A DNA stretch of 19,847 bases from Geobacter sp. (GTDB lineage Bacteria; Desulfobacterota; Desulfuromonadia; Geobacterales; Geobacteraceae). Below the pieces are notes generated by a model. That model did no database searches, was not told where the DNA came from, and was given only the letters and a program-made list of their open reading frames with translations. Positions 6,917 through 14,339 of the stretch are shown here, one piece after another (positions within the stretch are counted from its first letter, which is position 1; each line of letters starts with the position of its first letter). The stretch covers positions 1 to 19,847 of the forward strand of contig DNRQ01000045.1 of NCBI GenBank assembly GCA_003499925.1, in the 5' to 3' direction. A program made the position numbers and the translations under genes.

Positions 6917-7253
6917 GCCCTTGCCTCGTTCTTGGAGAACCCGCCTGTCCAACCGTCGACCCTTTCGAACAGATGATTGAGTTAATACAAGAGCAGTGCC
7001 AACGGCGCAGAATACCCAAAAAAAACCGTAACCTGCTTACCTATAAAGGTTCCCGATAGCCCGCACTCCGAGCTCCGCCCAACGGACCGTTGCAAGAAAT
7101 GAACTGTCGACTCATAAGGACCGCTATAAATTACCGTTTTATAGAGGATTGCAACTTTTCAACAGGTGTCAAATTTTTGCACACCCCTTTCAAATAAAGA
7201 ACACCGACCCCTTCCGAGCTGTCCCGATACTCTTTCAACCCGCAGATCCAGGT
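6917..7253. other. Intergenic region of lower GC with small dyads, no gene seen
   Basis: I find no convincing gene. The region contains a perfect 7-bp AT-rich inverted repeat CTATAAA/TTTATAG (7124-7130 and 7138-7144, 7-nt gap). A second short hairpin GGTGTCAAA/TTTGcACACC (7165-7185, one bulge) lies downstream of the DUF1318 gene but lacks a T-run on that strand. On the minus strand the region would hold the leader of the 55-aa ORF. An A-run at 7018-7025 and the base composition contrast with the flanking coding DNA. No confident promoter pair was found. Confidence 0.5.
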
Positions 7254-7919
7254 TTATTTCTGGACCCAGCGCCCGTTCTGGAGCTGCATCCACCAGCCGC
7301 GTTGCGCCGCTTCGCGCTTGGTATCCGCATAGGTGGTCGCCGCCTTGGGCAGCACCTGGTCCATTGCCGCCTTGCTTTCCTTTTGCTTGTTGAGCTTCAG
7401 GATCGCCTTTGCCATGCTCATAACCACCGTTTTGCGGTCCTGGTTTTCCGCCGTTATCATAGCTTCGTCCTGTGCAGTTACCTTCGTTTTTTCCCGCACC
7501 GTAACGAGTCCCTGGTTGGTGAGGCCCACGGCGCCGCCGCCAAAGAGCTCGTTCAGTCTCGGCAGCCGCCGGCTCATATCGTCGTAGGCCTTCAGGACTT
7601 CCGGCATGCTGGAAAGCTCGATTGCCAGCTGCTCGGCTTCGTTGTCGGCGGCGTGTGCGGCGGGGAGTAGGGAGAACGCCGGGACCTCGTCGAAGAAGCG
7701 GCTCTGCGGTTTTGCCTGCGGATCGCCAGGTGCCATGGCAGGCGGCACTGTCTCGCCTGGTGCCGGCTTGTTGTCCCCGGATTTCAGAAGCATCTCGTCG
7801 AGAGACTTGTAGGCTTCCTTGGCAGCTTTCTCAGGAAAGTACACGTTCACCGTAATCACCGCACACGCAGCAAGAAGAAAGCATGCGGTTGTGAGCAGCC
7901 ACCTCAAAAATCTTTTCAT
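7254..7919 (-). CDS. DUF1318 (YdbL-like) lipoprotein
   Basis: A 221-aa predicted lipoprotein. A basic N-terminus and hydrophobic segment end in the lipobox LLAAC with Cys19 as the lipidation site; Ala at +2 favours the outer membrane. Directly after the Cys comes a short beta-strand-like stretch, ITVNVYFPEKAA (22-33), resembling the small lipoprotein YnbE. A Pro/Ala-rich linker of about 40 residues follows, then the DUF1318 domain (about 90-221) with the typical C-terminus GWWMQLQNGRWVQK. E. coli YdbL is a small periplasmic DUF1318 protein made with YdbH and YnbE. Here one polypeptide seems to combine YnbE-like and YdbL-like parts (inference). The ATG at 7919 has GGAGGT 5 nt upstream. It follows the AsmA/YdbH-like gene by 110 nt on the same strand. 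Confidence 0.82.
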   Translation of the reverse strand: MKRFLRWLLTTACFLLAACAVITVNVYFPEKAAKEAYKSLDEMLLKSGDNKPAPGETVPPAMAPGDPQAKPQSRFFDEVPAFSLLPAAHAADNEAEQLAIELSSMPEVLKAYDDMSRRLPRLNELFGGGAVGLTNQGLVTVREKTKVTAQDEAMITAENQDRKTVVMSMAKAILKLNKQKESKAAMDQVLPKAATTYADTKREAAQRGWWMQLQNGRWVQK

Positions 7920-8029
7920 GCGCTACCTCCAGGTTTCATTTTGTTCGCGTCGAGCAATCTGTTCACGATTGAATATAACACGACGCTCTTAATTGAATAG
8001 TCGATATCGCCCTATGTCTAGCTTCGACA

Positions 8030-11000
8030 TCACTCTCCCCACTTGAATTCCTGCGTCACGGGGGGCTTCCCCGGCTGGTCTCCCGGCGCCGGCTTGCCCC
8101 GCACCGCCGCCTCTTTTATCGACTCCAGGAGATGGTCCAGGGCGATGCGGTTTTGGCCCGGGGCAATGGAAACGTTCAGGTCGCGCACGCCAAACAGGTT
8201 GGTGTTGAGGATCTTGAGGCTGTCGAAGGTCAGATCCCCCTGCTCCAGCATCGCCTTTATCTCCGCCTGGTCGTAGGGGCGGTCCGCGCTGAGGAAGAAG
8301 CCGCTCAGCTTCTGTTTCGCCAAGCGCTGCAGAAACTCCTTGCTCACCTCCATCTTTTCGCCGGAGCCTTCCCGCGCCCAGAGCTCGGTGAAGCCGGCGA
8401 TCCCGGCAAGCCCGCTCCCCGCTCCGCTCAGGCTTATCACACCGTCAACCCGTCCGGAAATGTACCCCTGGACGGCCAGGGCTTGGCAGAGCGCTTTCAG
8501 GCTGAGGCCGTTGACCAAAAGATCTCCCCGATAGTTGAGCTTCTCCTGGATGGTGACAAACCCTCTACCCAGGAGTGCCCCTTCGTAGAGGGAAGTAGTT
8601 AATGAGTCTATTGCCGTGATGCCGTTTCCGGCGTTGACGTGCATGGTCAATCTGCCCAGCTCCAAGGCCCCGAAAGCTATCTTGCCGGCGCTGACCACCT
8701 GGCCCCCTGCGGCGCTCTTGCGCATCTGCTCCAGAAGGCGCGGATAGTTCTCCTTGCTGAAAGCCATGGAGTTGTGCGGCTTGCCGCCTCCCTTTCCGGA
8801 GAGGTCGAGGGAGAAGGGAACCCGCCCGTTGATGTCGGCTACCAGGAGCTTCTGCGAGGCGACCTCGATACGGCCGTCCTTGAAACTGACCCCCCCCTGT
8901 ACCAGTTTTCCACCTTGATGCAGGTCGATCTTTCCGTCCGCCGCCATGGTCCCGTCGACTGTAGCTTCCTGGATCAGGCGTGGCAGGATGTTGACAAAAG
9001 GGTCCACCATGCCGTTTATAGAGGTTTCCGGCAGCGCAAAGCTGATGCTCCCCTCCCGTTTCGGCGACAGGGCCCGGGTCAGTTCACCTTTCAGCTTGAG
9101 CGCCACCCCCTGGCCCGGCGAAAGCACCGCGTCGCTGATGGTGAGTGTACCTCCCGCCAGCTCGCCCGCCAGGGAGAGCCCTGCGCCGGAGAGCAAGGTC
9201 TTGCCGCCGCCACCGGTCAGGGCAATCCCGCTTCCTTTCGAGTCGAAGCGGCAGGCGAGACCGTCACGACGGGAATAGCCCCCCTTGAGGCGCAGATCGA
9301 TCAGCCCCGCGGAAGGGTAGACGCCGGCCCCCTTGGGGATAAGGGACCCGGCCGATGCCAGCTTGGCGCCCGAGACTGCAACGTCGAAGGCGCCCCCGGC
9401 CTCAGGCGCGAACGGGTTGAAAGAAGCACTCCCGGCCAGTTTTCCTCCCAACACCTCCCCGCTCAACTCCGCCCGGCCGCCCGGCCGGGCAAAGACGGCA
9501 TGGACCACCGGGGCAGCGAGCGCCTTTCCCTGCCAGTTGACCGCCTTGGAGCCGAGATCGGCCGTCCCCTCCAGCCATCTGCCGGAGCTGTCGGTATTGA
9601 AGCTCCCCCGCAGCCGCCCCGACAGGTTTCCGATTTCCATGTCGCGCCGCTTGATCGACAAGCCGTCCATGTCGAGGGAGATCGGATAGCTGGCGACCCT
9701 GGCAGCCGACCGCCTGGCCGGGATTCGCCCCATCAGCCGGGAAATGGCGACCCGTGCTCCGGCAAAGCTGAGATGCGTGCCGTCCAGAACGACCATGCCG
9801 TCAGCAACCTTGTATCCGAAACGCGCGTCTCCCCCCTTCCCATTAAAGGCCATGCCTGAAAAATCCACATCCCCCTGTGCCAGAAGGCGCCCGGCCCTTC
9901 TTTGCACCTTGGCGGCGATGCTCCCCTTTTTGACGGCGACCGCATCTTTGCCGCGGCTGCCGCGCACCTCCGAGAGCTGCAGGTTCGCCGTCCCGCTGAA
10001 ATCCTGCGCGCCCTTCCCCGAGACCTCCAGGGTGGCAGAGGCCGTTCCCGACGCCGCGTTCAGGTCGTAGCGCTTGAGCAGGGGATTGAGGTCCGAGAGC
10101 CTCGCAGCAGGCACTTTCAGGGAAGCGGCAATCGGATTCTCCTTGGCGGCATCGAAGGCCAGCCTGCCACGGATCGGGATTCCGGTCACCGTGGCGGAAA
10201 GGGCGGGAACCTCGGCGCGGATCGGCTTCAACTGAGGGGATACCGTGAGATTAAGAGGCATGTCGAGCTCATCCAGGAGCGCCTTCTGGTGCCTGCCGGA
10301 AGTCGAGAGTCTCCCCTTGGCGACAATGCCTGTATTCTGGCGGGAAACGCCGATGGTCCCGGAGAGCCCTGCCACCAGGAGCTCCCCTTCCTTGGCCAGC
10401 GTGGCATCACGCAGCTGCAGGGTGCCGGTGGCGCTTTTAAGCCCTTTCTTGCCGTCTCCCGAGAGCTGAAGCGAGTCACAGCGGAGCTTGCCGCCAACGA
10501 GCATTTTCTTGCGGCTCTCCTCCGGCACAAGGACATTGACCATGGCGAGGTCTACCTCGTCCATACCGATAATGAGGTGGAACGCCCTCTCGTCTTTCAA
10601 ACTTTTGACACCCCCTTCGGCATGCAGCTTCACCAGCTTGTCGACCGTCAGCGTGGCGCTCTGCAGCTGCGCCGTGTCGCTTTGGGTACTGTAATCGGCG
10701 GCAAAATGCAGAGCCCCCTTCAGAGGGTACCCTCTGCCGGCAGCGGGAAGACGCATCTGACTGAACCAGAAATCCCCTTTGGTAGCCAGCTCTCCCTTCA
10801 GCAGGGTGGCATTCACGTTGAGCGCACCCTTGCCCCCTTCAAAAAGACCGGGGTTTTTCAGCTTCAAGAGGAGTGCCACGTCTTTGAGCGAGAGCGTCGG
10901 AGCCGTCAAGGTCAGGTCCAGAGCCGCATCTGTCCCGGCGCGGGCCTTGCCCTTGAGAGCGTAACGGTTGTGGGCGGCATCCTCGAAGGCAAGGTCGACC

Positions 11001-11578
11001 TTCGAATCGAGCGAGCCTTTGGTGGTCAGGTTGAAGACCTTCAGCGAGATCCCCTGCACGCCCTGCCCCTGGACCTTGAAGGATCCGTCCTTTACGATCA
11101 ATTCGTTGACATGAGTCTCGGCGGTCTCGGCTGCGGGCTTCTTCCTGGCGGCGAGTATCTGCTGGAGTTGGCTGAAGTTCCAGATGCCTTTGGCGTTTTT
11201 AGCCAGGTTTATCTGGATTCCCTCCAGCGCGATCAGGCGGAAACGCTGCCCGCCTCGCAGGAGGTTGCCCCACTGCGGCGCTATGGCGACGGAATCTGCC
11301 GCGACGAGGTTACCCTCGGGAAACCCGGCAGGGTTTTTCAGCCGCACGCCTTTCAGGATCAAGGTGGCGCCCGAGGTCTCCAGAGTTTTCACCGAGAAGC
11401 TTTGCTGCAGGTGGGATGTAATGAACCTGGACAACTGGTCTGAAGGGTATGGTGTAGCCAGATAGATTCTGATGATAAGGGCAATGAGCAAAAGGATGCC
11501 CAGGACTGACACAAGCAGGCGTGACAGAAGCGTTGCTGCTCTTTGTATCTTGATTTCTCTCTTCTCGGGGTCGCCCAT
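8030..11578 (-). CDS. Giant AsmA/YdbH-like intermembrane protein
   Basis: A protein of about 1182 aa with one N-terminal membrane anchor (residues 21-40) and a very long periplasmic part made of repeating beta-rich, Gly/Ala/Leu-rich segments, as in the AsmA-like family (AsmA, TamB, YhdP, YdbH) that forms grooves carrying phospholipids between inner and outer membranes. The N-terminal stretch after the anchor (IYLATPYPSDQLSRFITSHL) and the C-terminal region (RGDLLVNGLSLKALCQAL, then SGRVDGVISLSG) are typical. I start at the ATG at 11578 (MGDPEKREIK) because the longer frame from 11734 reads through a palindromic repeat and has no family character; GAGG lies about 10 nt upstream. The next gene on the strand is a DUF1318 lipoprotein, which points to the YdbH branch. 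The function is inferred from family and context. Confidence 0.85.
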   Translation of the reverse strand: MGDPEKREIKIQRAATLLSRLLVSVLGILLLIALIIRIYLATPYPSDQLSRFITSHLQQSFSVKTLETSGATLILKGVRLKNPAGFPEGNLVAADSVAIAPQWGNLLRGGQRFRLIALEGIQINLAKNAKGIWNFSQLQQILAARKKPAAETAETHVNELIVKDGSFKVQGQGVQGISLKVFNLTTKGSLDSKVDLAFEDAAHNRYALKGKARAGTDAALDLTLTAPTLSLKDVALLLKLKNPGLFEGGKGALNVNATLLKGELATKGDFWFSQMRLPAAGRGYPLKGALHFAADYSTQSDTAQLQSATLTVDKLVKLHAEGGVKSLKDERAFHLIIGMDEVDLAMVNVLVPEESRKKMLVGGKLRCDSLQLSGDGKKGLKSATGTLQLRDATLAKEGELLVAGLSGTIGVSRQNTGIVAKGRLSTSGRHQKALLDELDMPLNLTVSPQLKPIRAEVPALSATVTGIPIRGRLAFDAAKENPIAASLKVPAARLSDLNPLLKRYDLNAASGTASATLEVSGKGAQDFSGTANLQLSEVRGSRGKDAVAVKKGSIAAKVQRRAGRLLAQGDVDFSGMAFNGKGGDARFGYKVADGMVVLDGTHLSFAGARVAISRLMGRIPARRSAARVASYPISLDMDGLSIKRRDMEIGNLSGRLRGSFNTDSSGRWLEGTADLGSKAVNWQGKALAAPVVHAVFARPGGRAELSGEVLGGKLAGSASFNPFAPEAGGAFDVAVSGAKLASAGSLIPKGAGVYPSAGLIDLRLKGGYSRRDGLACRFDSKGSGIALTGGGGKTLLSGAGLSLAGELAGGTLTISDAVLSPGQGVALKLKGELTRALSPKREGSISFALPETSINGMVDPFVNILPRLIQEATVDGTMAADGKIDLHQGGKLVQGGVSFKDGRIEVASQKLLVADINGRVPFSLDLSGKGGGKPHNSMAFSKENYPRLLEQMRKSAAGGQVVSAGKIAFGALELGRLTMHVNAGNGITAIDSLTTSLYEGALLGRGFVTIQEKLNYRGDLLVNGLSLKALCQALAVQGYISGRVDGVISLSGAGSGLAGIAGFTELWAREGSGEKMEVSKEFLQRLAKQKLSGFFLSADRPYDQAEIKAMLEQGDLTFDSLKILNTNLFGVRDLNVSIAPGQNRIALDHLLESIKEAAVRGKPAPGDQPGKPPVTQEFKWGE

Positions 11579-11676
11579 GAGTGATCTTCCTCTGCAAGGG
11601 AGAACTTTACCCGAAATCACAGCGAAATACCAGCGTCGCTCCAGAAGGGACAGATTCGTTCTACAGGCCTGACCAA

Positions 11677-11733
11677 TGGTGGGCATGGCCCACCCTACCG
11701 AGGCTGCCAAGGTAGGGTGGGCCATGCCCACCA
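11677..11733. repeat. REP-like long perfect palindrome
   Basis: Two 23-bp arms, starting TGGTGGGCATGGCC (11677-11699) and ending GGCCATGCCCACCA (11711-11733), are exact reverse complements around an 11-nt loop. Each arm is itself a near-palindrome (GGTGGGC-atg-GCCCACC), so it can also fold locally. An outer pair GACCAAT (11671-11677) and ATTGGTC (11749-11755) frames the element. The GGGCATGGCCCACCC core resembles dispersed REP/RAYT-type repeats. It lies just upstream of the YdbH-like gene and beyond the gap terminator. Confidence 0.9.
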
Positions 11734-11777
11734 AAGCGCTTTATCCTGATTGGTCTATTTATCTAGTAAACGCAACG

Positions 11778-11814
11778 AAGAAGGGCACCCCAAGAACTCC
11801 CAGGTGCCCTTCTT
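11778..11814 (-). terminator. Terminator hairpin downstream of the GAPDH gene
   Basis: A perfect 12-bp stem AAGAAGGGCACC (11778-11789) and GGTGCCCTTCTT (11803-11814) with a 13-nt loop lies 28 nt after the GAPDH stop at 11843. On the minus strand the tail is only moderately T-rich (CGTTGCGTTTACT); on the plus strand it reads TTGTTT, so it may work in both directions. Confidence 0.7.
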
Positions 11815-11842
11815 TTGTTTCCGTGTCATGCTTATTTCTAAA

Positions 11843-13297
11843 CTAGTTTGTCTCTGTCGGCAGCGACGGCAGTTCCAGGCCGGCCATCTTCTGGACCATG
11901 CGCACCACCTGGCAGCTGTAACCGAACTCGTTATCGTACCAGACGTAGATGACACAGCGGTTCCCCTGGACTATGGTCGCCAGCGAGTCAACCACCCCGG
12001 CGTGGCGCGAACCGACAAAGTCGCTCGACACGACATCGGGGGAGTTGGTGTAGTCAATCTGGTTCTGCAGCGGGGAGTCGAGCGAAACGGCACGCAGGTG
12101 ACTGTTCAGCGTGGCAACCTCGGTGGCCTGCCCAAGCTCAAGGTTCAAAATTGCCAGAGAAACGTTCGGCGTCGGCACCCGGATGGCGTTGCCGGTCAGC
12201 TTCCCGGACAGCTCAGGGAGCACCTTGGCGACGGCCTTGGCGGCTCCGGTCTCGGTAATGACCATGTTGAGCGGAGCGCTCCGCCCGCGGCGGTCGGCCT
12301 TGTGGTAGTTGTCGATCAGGTTTTGGTCGTTGGTGTAGGAGTGGCAGGTCTCGACATGGCCGCTCACGATCCCGAACCGGTCGTTCAGCGCCTTCAGCAC
12401 CGGAACGATGGCGTTGGTGGTGCAACTGGCCGCGGAGAAGATCTTTTCCGAAGCGACGATCAGCTCGTTGTTGACGCCGGAGACGACGTTGGGAATATCG
12501 CCCTTCCCCGGAGCGGTCAGCAGCACCTGCGCGATACCCTGGGCCTTCAGATGGCGCCCGAGCCCCTCGCGGTCGCGCCATTTGCCGGTGTTGTCGATCA
12601 GGATGGCGTTTTGGATGCCGTACTGGGTGTAATCGACATTTTCCGGCGCGTCGGCGTAGATGATCCGGATCATGTTGCCGTTGGCGATGATGGCGTTTTC
12701 TTCTTCGTCGATGGTGATGATGCCGTTGAAGGGGCCGTGAACCGAATCGCGGCGCAGCAGGCTCGCCCTCTTGATCAGGTCGTCATCGCTACCCTTGCGC
12801 ACCACCGCGGCGCGCAGCCGAAGTTTTTCGCCGCTTCCCGATTTCTCGATCAGGATGCGGGCAATGAGCCGACCGATCCGGCCGAAACCGTAGAGCACGA
12901 TATCCTGCGGCTCGTTGAGCAGCGGGCCGCGACCGGTGTTGACCGTGGCAAGCTCGCTACGGACGAAATCGTCCACGCCGAGGGTGCCGGCCTGTGCCTG
13001 ATAGCGCACGGTGAGCCTGCCGATGTCGATACGCGCCGGCGCCGGGTCCAGCCTGTCGATCGCCTCAAGAATGGGAAAGGTGTCCAGCACGGTCAGTTCG
13101 CTGTCCAGGATCAGACGGGCGAAGCGGTGCGCCTTGAGGATCTCGATGGTCGGGCTGTTGACGAGAGGGCGGCCGTACACGGTGGTCACGATGTTGTTGT
13201 CGCGGTACAGATGGCCGATGATCGGGAGCATGCGCTCGGCATACTCCTCGTGGCCCTGCCATTCCTTCAAGTAGACTTCCTGTTTCTCAATGTTCAT
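11843..13297 (-). CDS. Long-form glyceraldehyde-3-phosphate dehydrogenase
   Basis: A 484-aa GAPDH; the classic enzyme is about 335 aa. Residues 1 to about 130 form an extra N-terminal domain, followed by a complete GAPDH: nucleotide-binding GFGRIGR (137-143), catalytic Cys292 in SAASCTTNA, His319 in ETCHSYTND, substrate Arg373 in NAIRVPTPNVS and WYDNEFGYS near the end. All catalytic residues are present. At the end of the second Rossmann strand, where NAD-specific enzymes carry an Asp, this protein has Arg167 (AVVRK), which suggests it may accept NADP. The long form is a recognised separate GAPDH subgroup in bacteria. The ATG at 13297 has AAGGGA about 6 nt upstream; the GTG at 13312 is less likely. 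It appears monocistronic, with a long structured leader and a terminator. Confidence 0.9.
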   Translation of the reverse strand: MNIEKQEVYLKEWQGHEEYAERMLPIIGHLYRDNNIVTTVYGRPLVNSPTIEILKAHRFARLILDSELTVLDTFPILEAIDRLDPAPARIDIGRLTVRYQAQAGTLGVDDFVRSELATVNTGRGPLLNEPQDIVLYGFGRIGRLIARILIEKSGSGEKLRLRAAVVRKGSDDDLIKRASLLRRDSVHGPFNGIITIDEEENAIIANGNMIRIIYADAPENVDYTQYGIQNAILIDNTGKWRDREGLGRHLKAQGIAQVLLTAPGKGDIPNVVSGVNNELIVASEKIFSAASCTTNAIVPVLKALNDRFGIVSGHVETCHSYTNDQNLIDNYHKADRRGRSAPLNMVITETGAAKAVAKVLPELSGKLTGNAIRVPTPNVSLAILNLELGQATEVATLNSHLRAVSLDSPLQNQIDYTNSPDVVSSDFVGSRHAGVVDSLATIVQGNRCVIYVWYDNEFGYSCQVVRMVQKMAGLELPSLPTETN

Positions 13298-13324
13298 GTT
13301 CGATCCCTTCACAGAAATAAATAA

Positions 13325-13352
13325 CGCCGAGCTCTTTGATGCACTTTCGGCG
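13325..13352 (-). promoter_or_regulatory. Hairpin in the GAPDH 5' leader
   Basis: On the minus strand CGCCGA (13352-13347) and TCGGCG (13330-13325) pair around a 16-nt loop, immediately followed by the T-rich stretch TTATTTATTTC and then the GAPDH ribosome binding site. The arrangement resembles an attenuator or an mRNA-stabilising 5' stem. No known riboswitch class is recognised. Confidence 0.35.
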
Positions 13353-13472
13353 CAAAAGCTTTGTCAGAGAAAACTGGTGCAACTTTATAAGTCAGAGGCA
13401 TCGTTGCCGGAAACTGAAGACCGGCGCTCCGCCTTGATAGAGATCCGGCGGCTGCAGCCAATAAACCGACGT

Positions 13473-13501
13473 ATAATACAGCATTTAGCAACTCCAAACA
13501 A
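13473..13501 (-). promoter_or_regulatory. Candidate promoter of the GAPDH gene
   Basis: On the minus strand TTGTTT (13501-13496), a 17-nt spacer and TATTAT (13478-13473, 5 of 6) could start a transcript with a leader of roughly 165 nt. The -35 box is weak, and the AT-rich region offers alternatives such as TATAAT at 13556-13551. Confidence 0.35.
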
Positions 13502-13755
13502 ACATAAAACGACTCAAGTAAAGCAATTTCGGCAAATGTTGAATCGCTTCATTATATTTTAACCATCCACATGTGAAGCCAAAATCAACTTGAACACCTT
13601 TGCACTCAGCACGCCACTCATGGTATCCTATCGGCCTTGCCGCCGGATCATCCATTTTACTCTGTTCTTTGTGGCGCCTCCTCAATCATGCAGTTTGAGC
13701 GTGAGTAGGACCTGTTAATTGCCATTTTCAGCACCATTGCTAATTGGAACCTGCT

Positions 13756-14085
13756 ATGAGAACCATCGTATTACTGGTCATGTCCAACGTTTTTATGACC
13801 TTTGCCTGGTATGCGCACCTGAAGGACCTGCGCAGCGCCCCCTTGTACGTGGCGGTGCTTGTCAGTTGGGGGATCGCTCTTTTCGAGTACATGTTGCAGG
13901 TGCCTGCCAATCGCGCAGGCTACGGAACCTTCAGCCTGGGCCAGTTGAAGATCATGCAGGAGGTGATCACCCTCTCCGTATTCATCCCATTTGCCGTCCT
14001 GTACATGGGACAGCCGCTGAAACTCGATTATCTTTGGGCCGGGTGCTGCCTGGCCGGCGCGGTGTTTTTCATGTTCCGCAGCTAA
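13756..14085 (+). CDS. DUF486 family small membrane protein
   Basis: A 109-aa protein with four predicted membrane helices (about residues 3-20, 29-46, 65-85 and 91-108), matching the DUF486 family, which is distantly like small multidrug-resistance/DMT transporters but has no established substrate. Family-like stretches are FMTFAWYAHLKDL (13-25), EYMLQVPANRAGY (44-56) and LGQLKIMQEVITLSVF (61-76). The start is the ATG at 13756; an in-frame TTG at 13744 would add only four residues. The Shine-Dalgarno is weak (TTGGAA). It seems to stand alone, followed by about 250 nt of repeats. Confidence 0.85.
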   Translation: MRTIVLLVMSNVFMTFAWYAHLKDLRSAPLYVAVLVSWGIALFEYMLQVPANRAGYGTFSLGQLKIMQEVITLSVFIPFAVLYMGQPLKLDYLWAGCCLAGAVFFMFRS

Positions 14086-14122
14086 AGATAACGTCAACGT
14101 GCTGTTACCTCCAACATCTCGT

Positions 14123-14212
14123 CCCCGGGCTCCAGCTTGGGAACGTAATGCTAGGCGAAGCTCCGCTTCGCCTAGATGCAAAGCTGGAGCTTTGCCCCTG
14201 ATCCGTTCCCAA
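14123..14212. repeat. Cluster of short palindromes
   Basis: Three hairpin-forming palindromes lie side by side: CTAGGCGAAGC/GCTTCGCCTAG with a 3-nt loop (14151-14175), GCAAAGCT/AGCTTTGC (14178-14195) and GTTCCCAAGCT/AGCTTGGGAAC (14205-14228, running into the tandem array). A further partial copy, CCAGCTTGGGAACG, is at 14132-14145. All share the core AGCTGGAGCTT. No coding potential is seen. Confidence 0.85.
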
Positions 14213-14320
14213 GCTGGAGCTTGGGAACGAGTGGAGAGAGCTGGAGCTTGGGAACGAGTGGAGAGAGCTGGAGCTTGGTAACGAGTGGAGAGAAATGGAG
14301 CTTGGTAACGAGTGGAGAGC
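14213..14320. repeat. Four tandem 27-bp repeats ahead of the thioesterase
   Basis: Units beginning GCTGGAGCTTGGGAACGAG and ending TGGAGAGA start at 14213, 14240, 14267 and 14294. The first two are identical; the third has GGTAAC for GGGAAC; the fourth begins AATGGAG instead of GCTGGAG, creating an ATG at 14295. The unit length is a multiple of three and the array is open in the thioesterase reading frame, encoding ELELGNEWR-type 9-mers. There are no spacers, so it is not CRISPR. Confidence 0.92.
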
Positions 14321-14339
14321 AGAGAGAGCGGGAGGGTGG

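Larger units (their letters stand above)
13298..13755. other. Intergenic region with leader of the GAPDH gene, no gene seen
   Basis: About 460 nt of lower-GC DNA between the GAPDH gene (minus) and the DUF486 gene (plus). The part next to GAPDH holds a candidate promoter (13473-13501) and a leader hairpin (13325-13352). A second potential hairpin GCCGG/CCGGC lies at 13406-13425. Short ORFs on both strands here have no recognisable content or good ribosome binding site, and I leave them out. The 13560-13740 part shows nothing I can name. Confidence 0.5.

Noticed and set aside
8132..11443. Long plus-strand frames opposite the YdbH-like gene (up to 513 codons)
   Set aside because: They are antisense shadows of a GC-rich coding strand, rich in Arg/Gly/Pro with no domain signal.
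11579..11734. Longer start for the YdbH-like protein adding 52 residues
   Set aside because: The extension is translated from the REP-like palindrome and has no family character; the ATG at 11578 places the membrane anchor near the N-terminus as expected.
11750..13324. 524-codon plus-strand frame opposite the GAPDH gene
   Set aside because: It lies entirely antisense to a clearly recognised enzyme and shows only Val/Asp/Gly-rich mirror composition.
13290..13562. Plus-strand 90-aa ORF starting inside the GAPDH start region
   Set aside because: It begins antisense to the GAPDH N-terminus, has no proper Shine-Dalgarno, shows no recognisable domain, and lies in the lower-GC leader where long random frames are less informative.
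13620..13645. Possible sigma-54 promoter (TGGTAT...TTGCC)
   Set aside because: The GG-to-GC distance is 17 instead of the required 12 nt.
14213..14320. CRISPR-like array
   Set aside because: The 27-bp units are directly adjacent with no spacers and no cas genes nearby; the same holds for the 20-bp units at 1291-1380.
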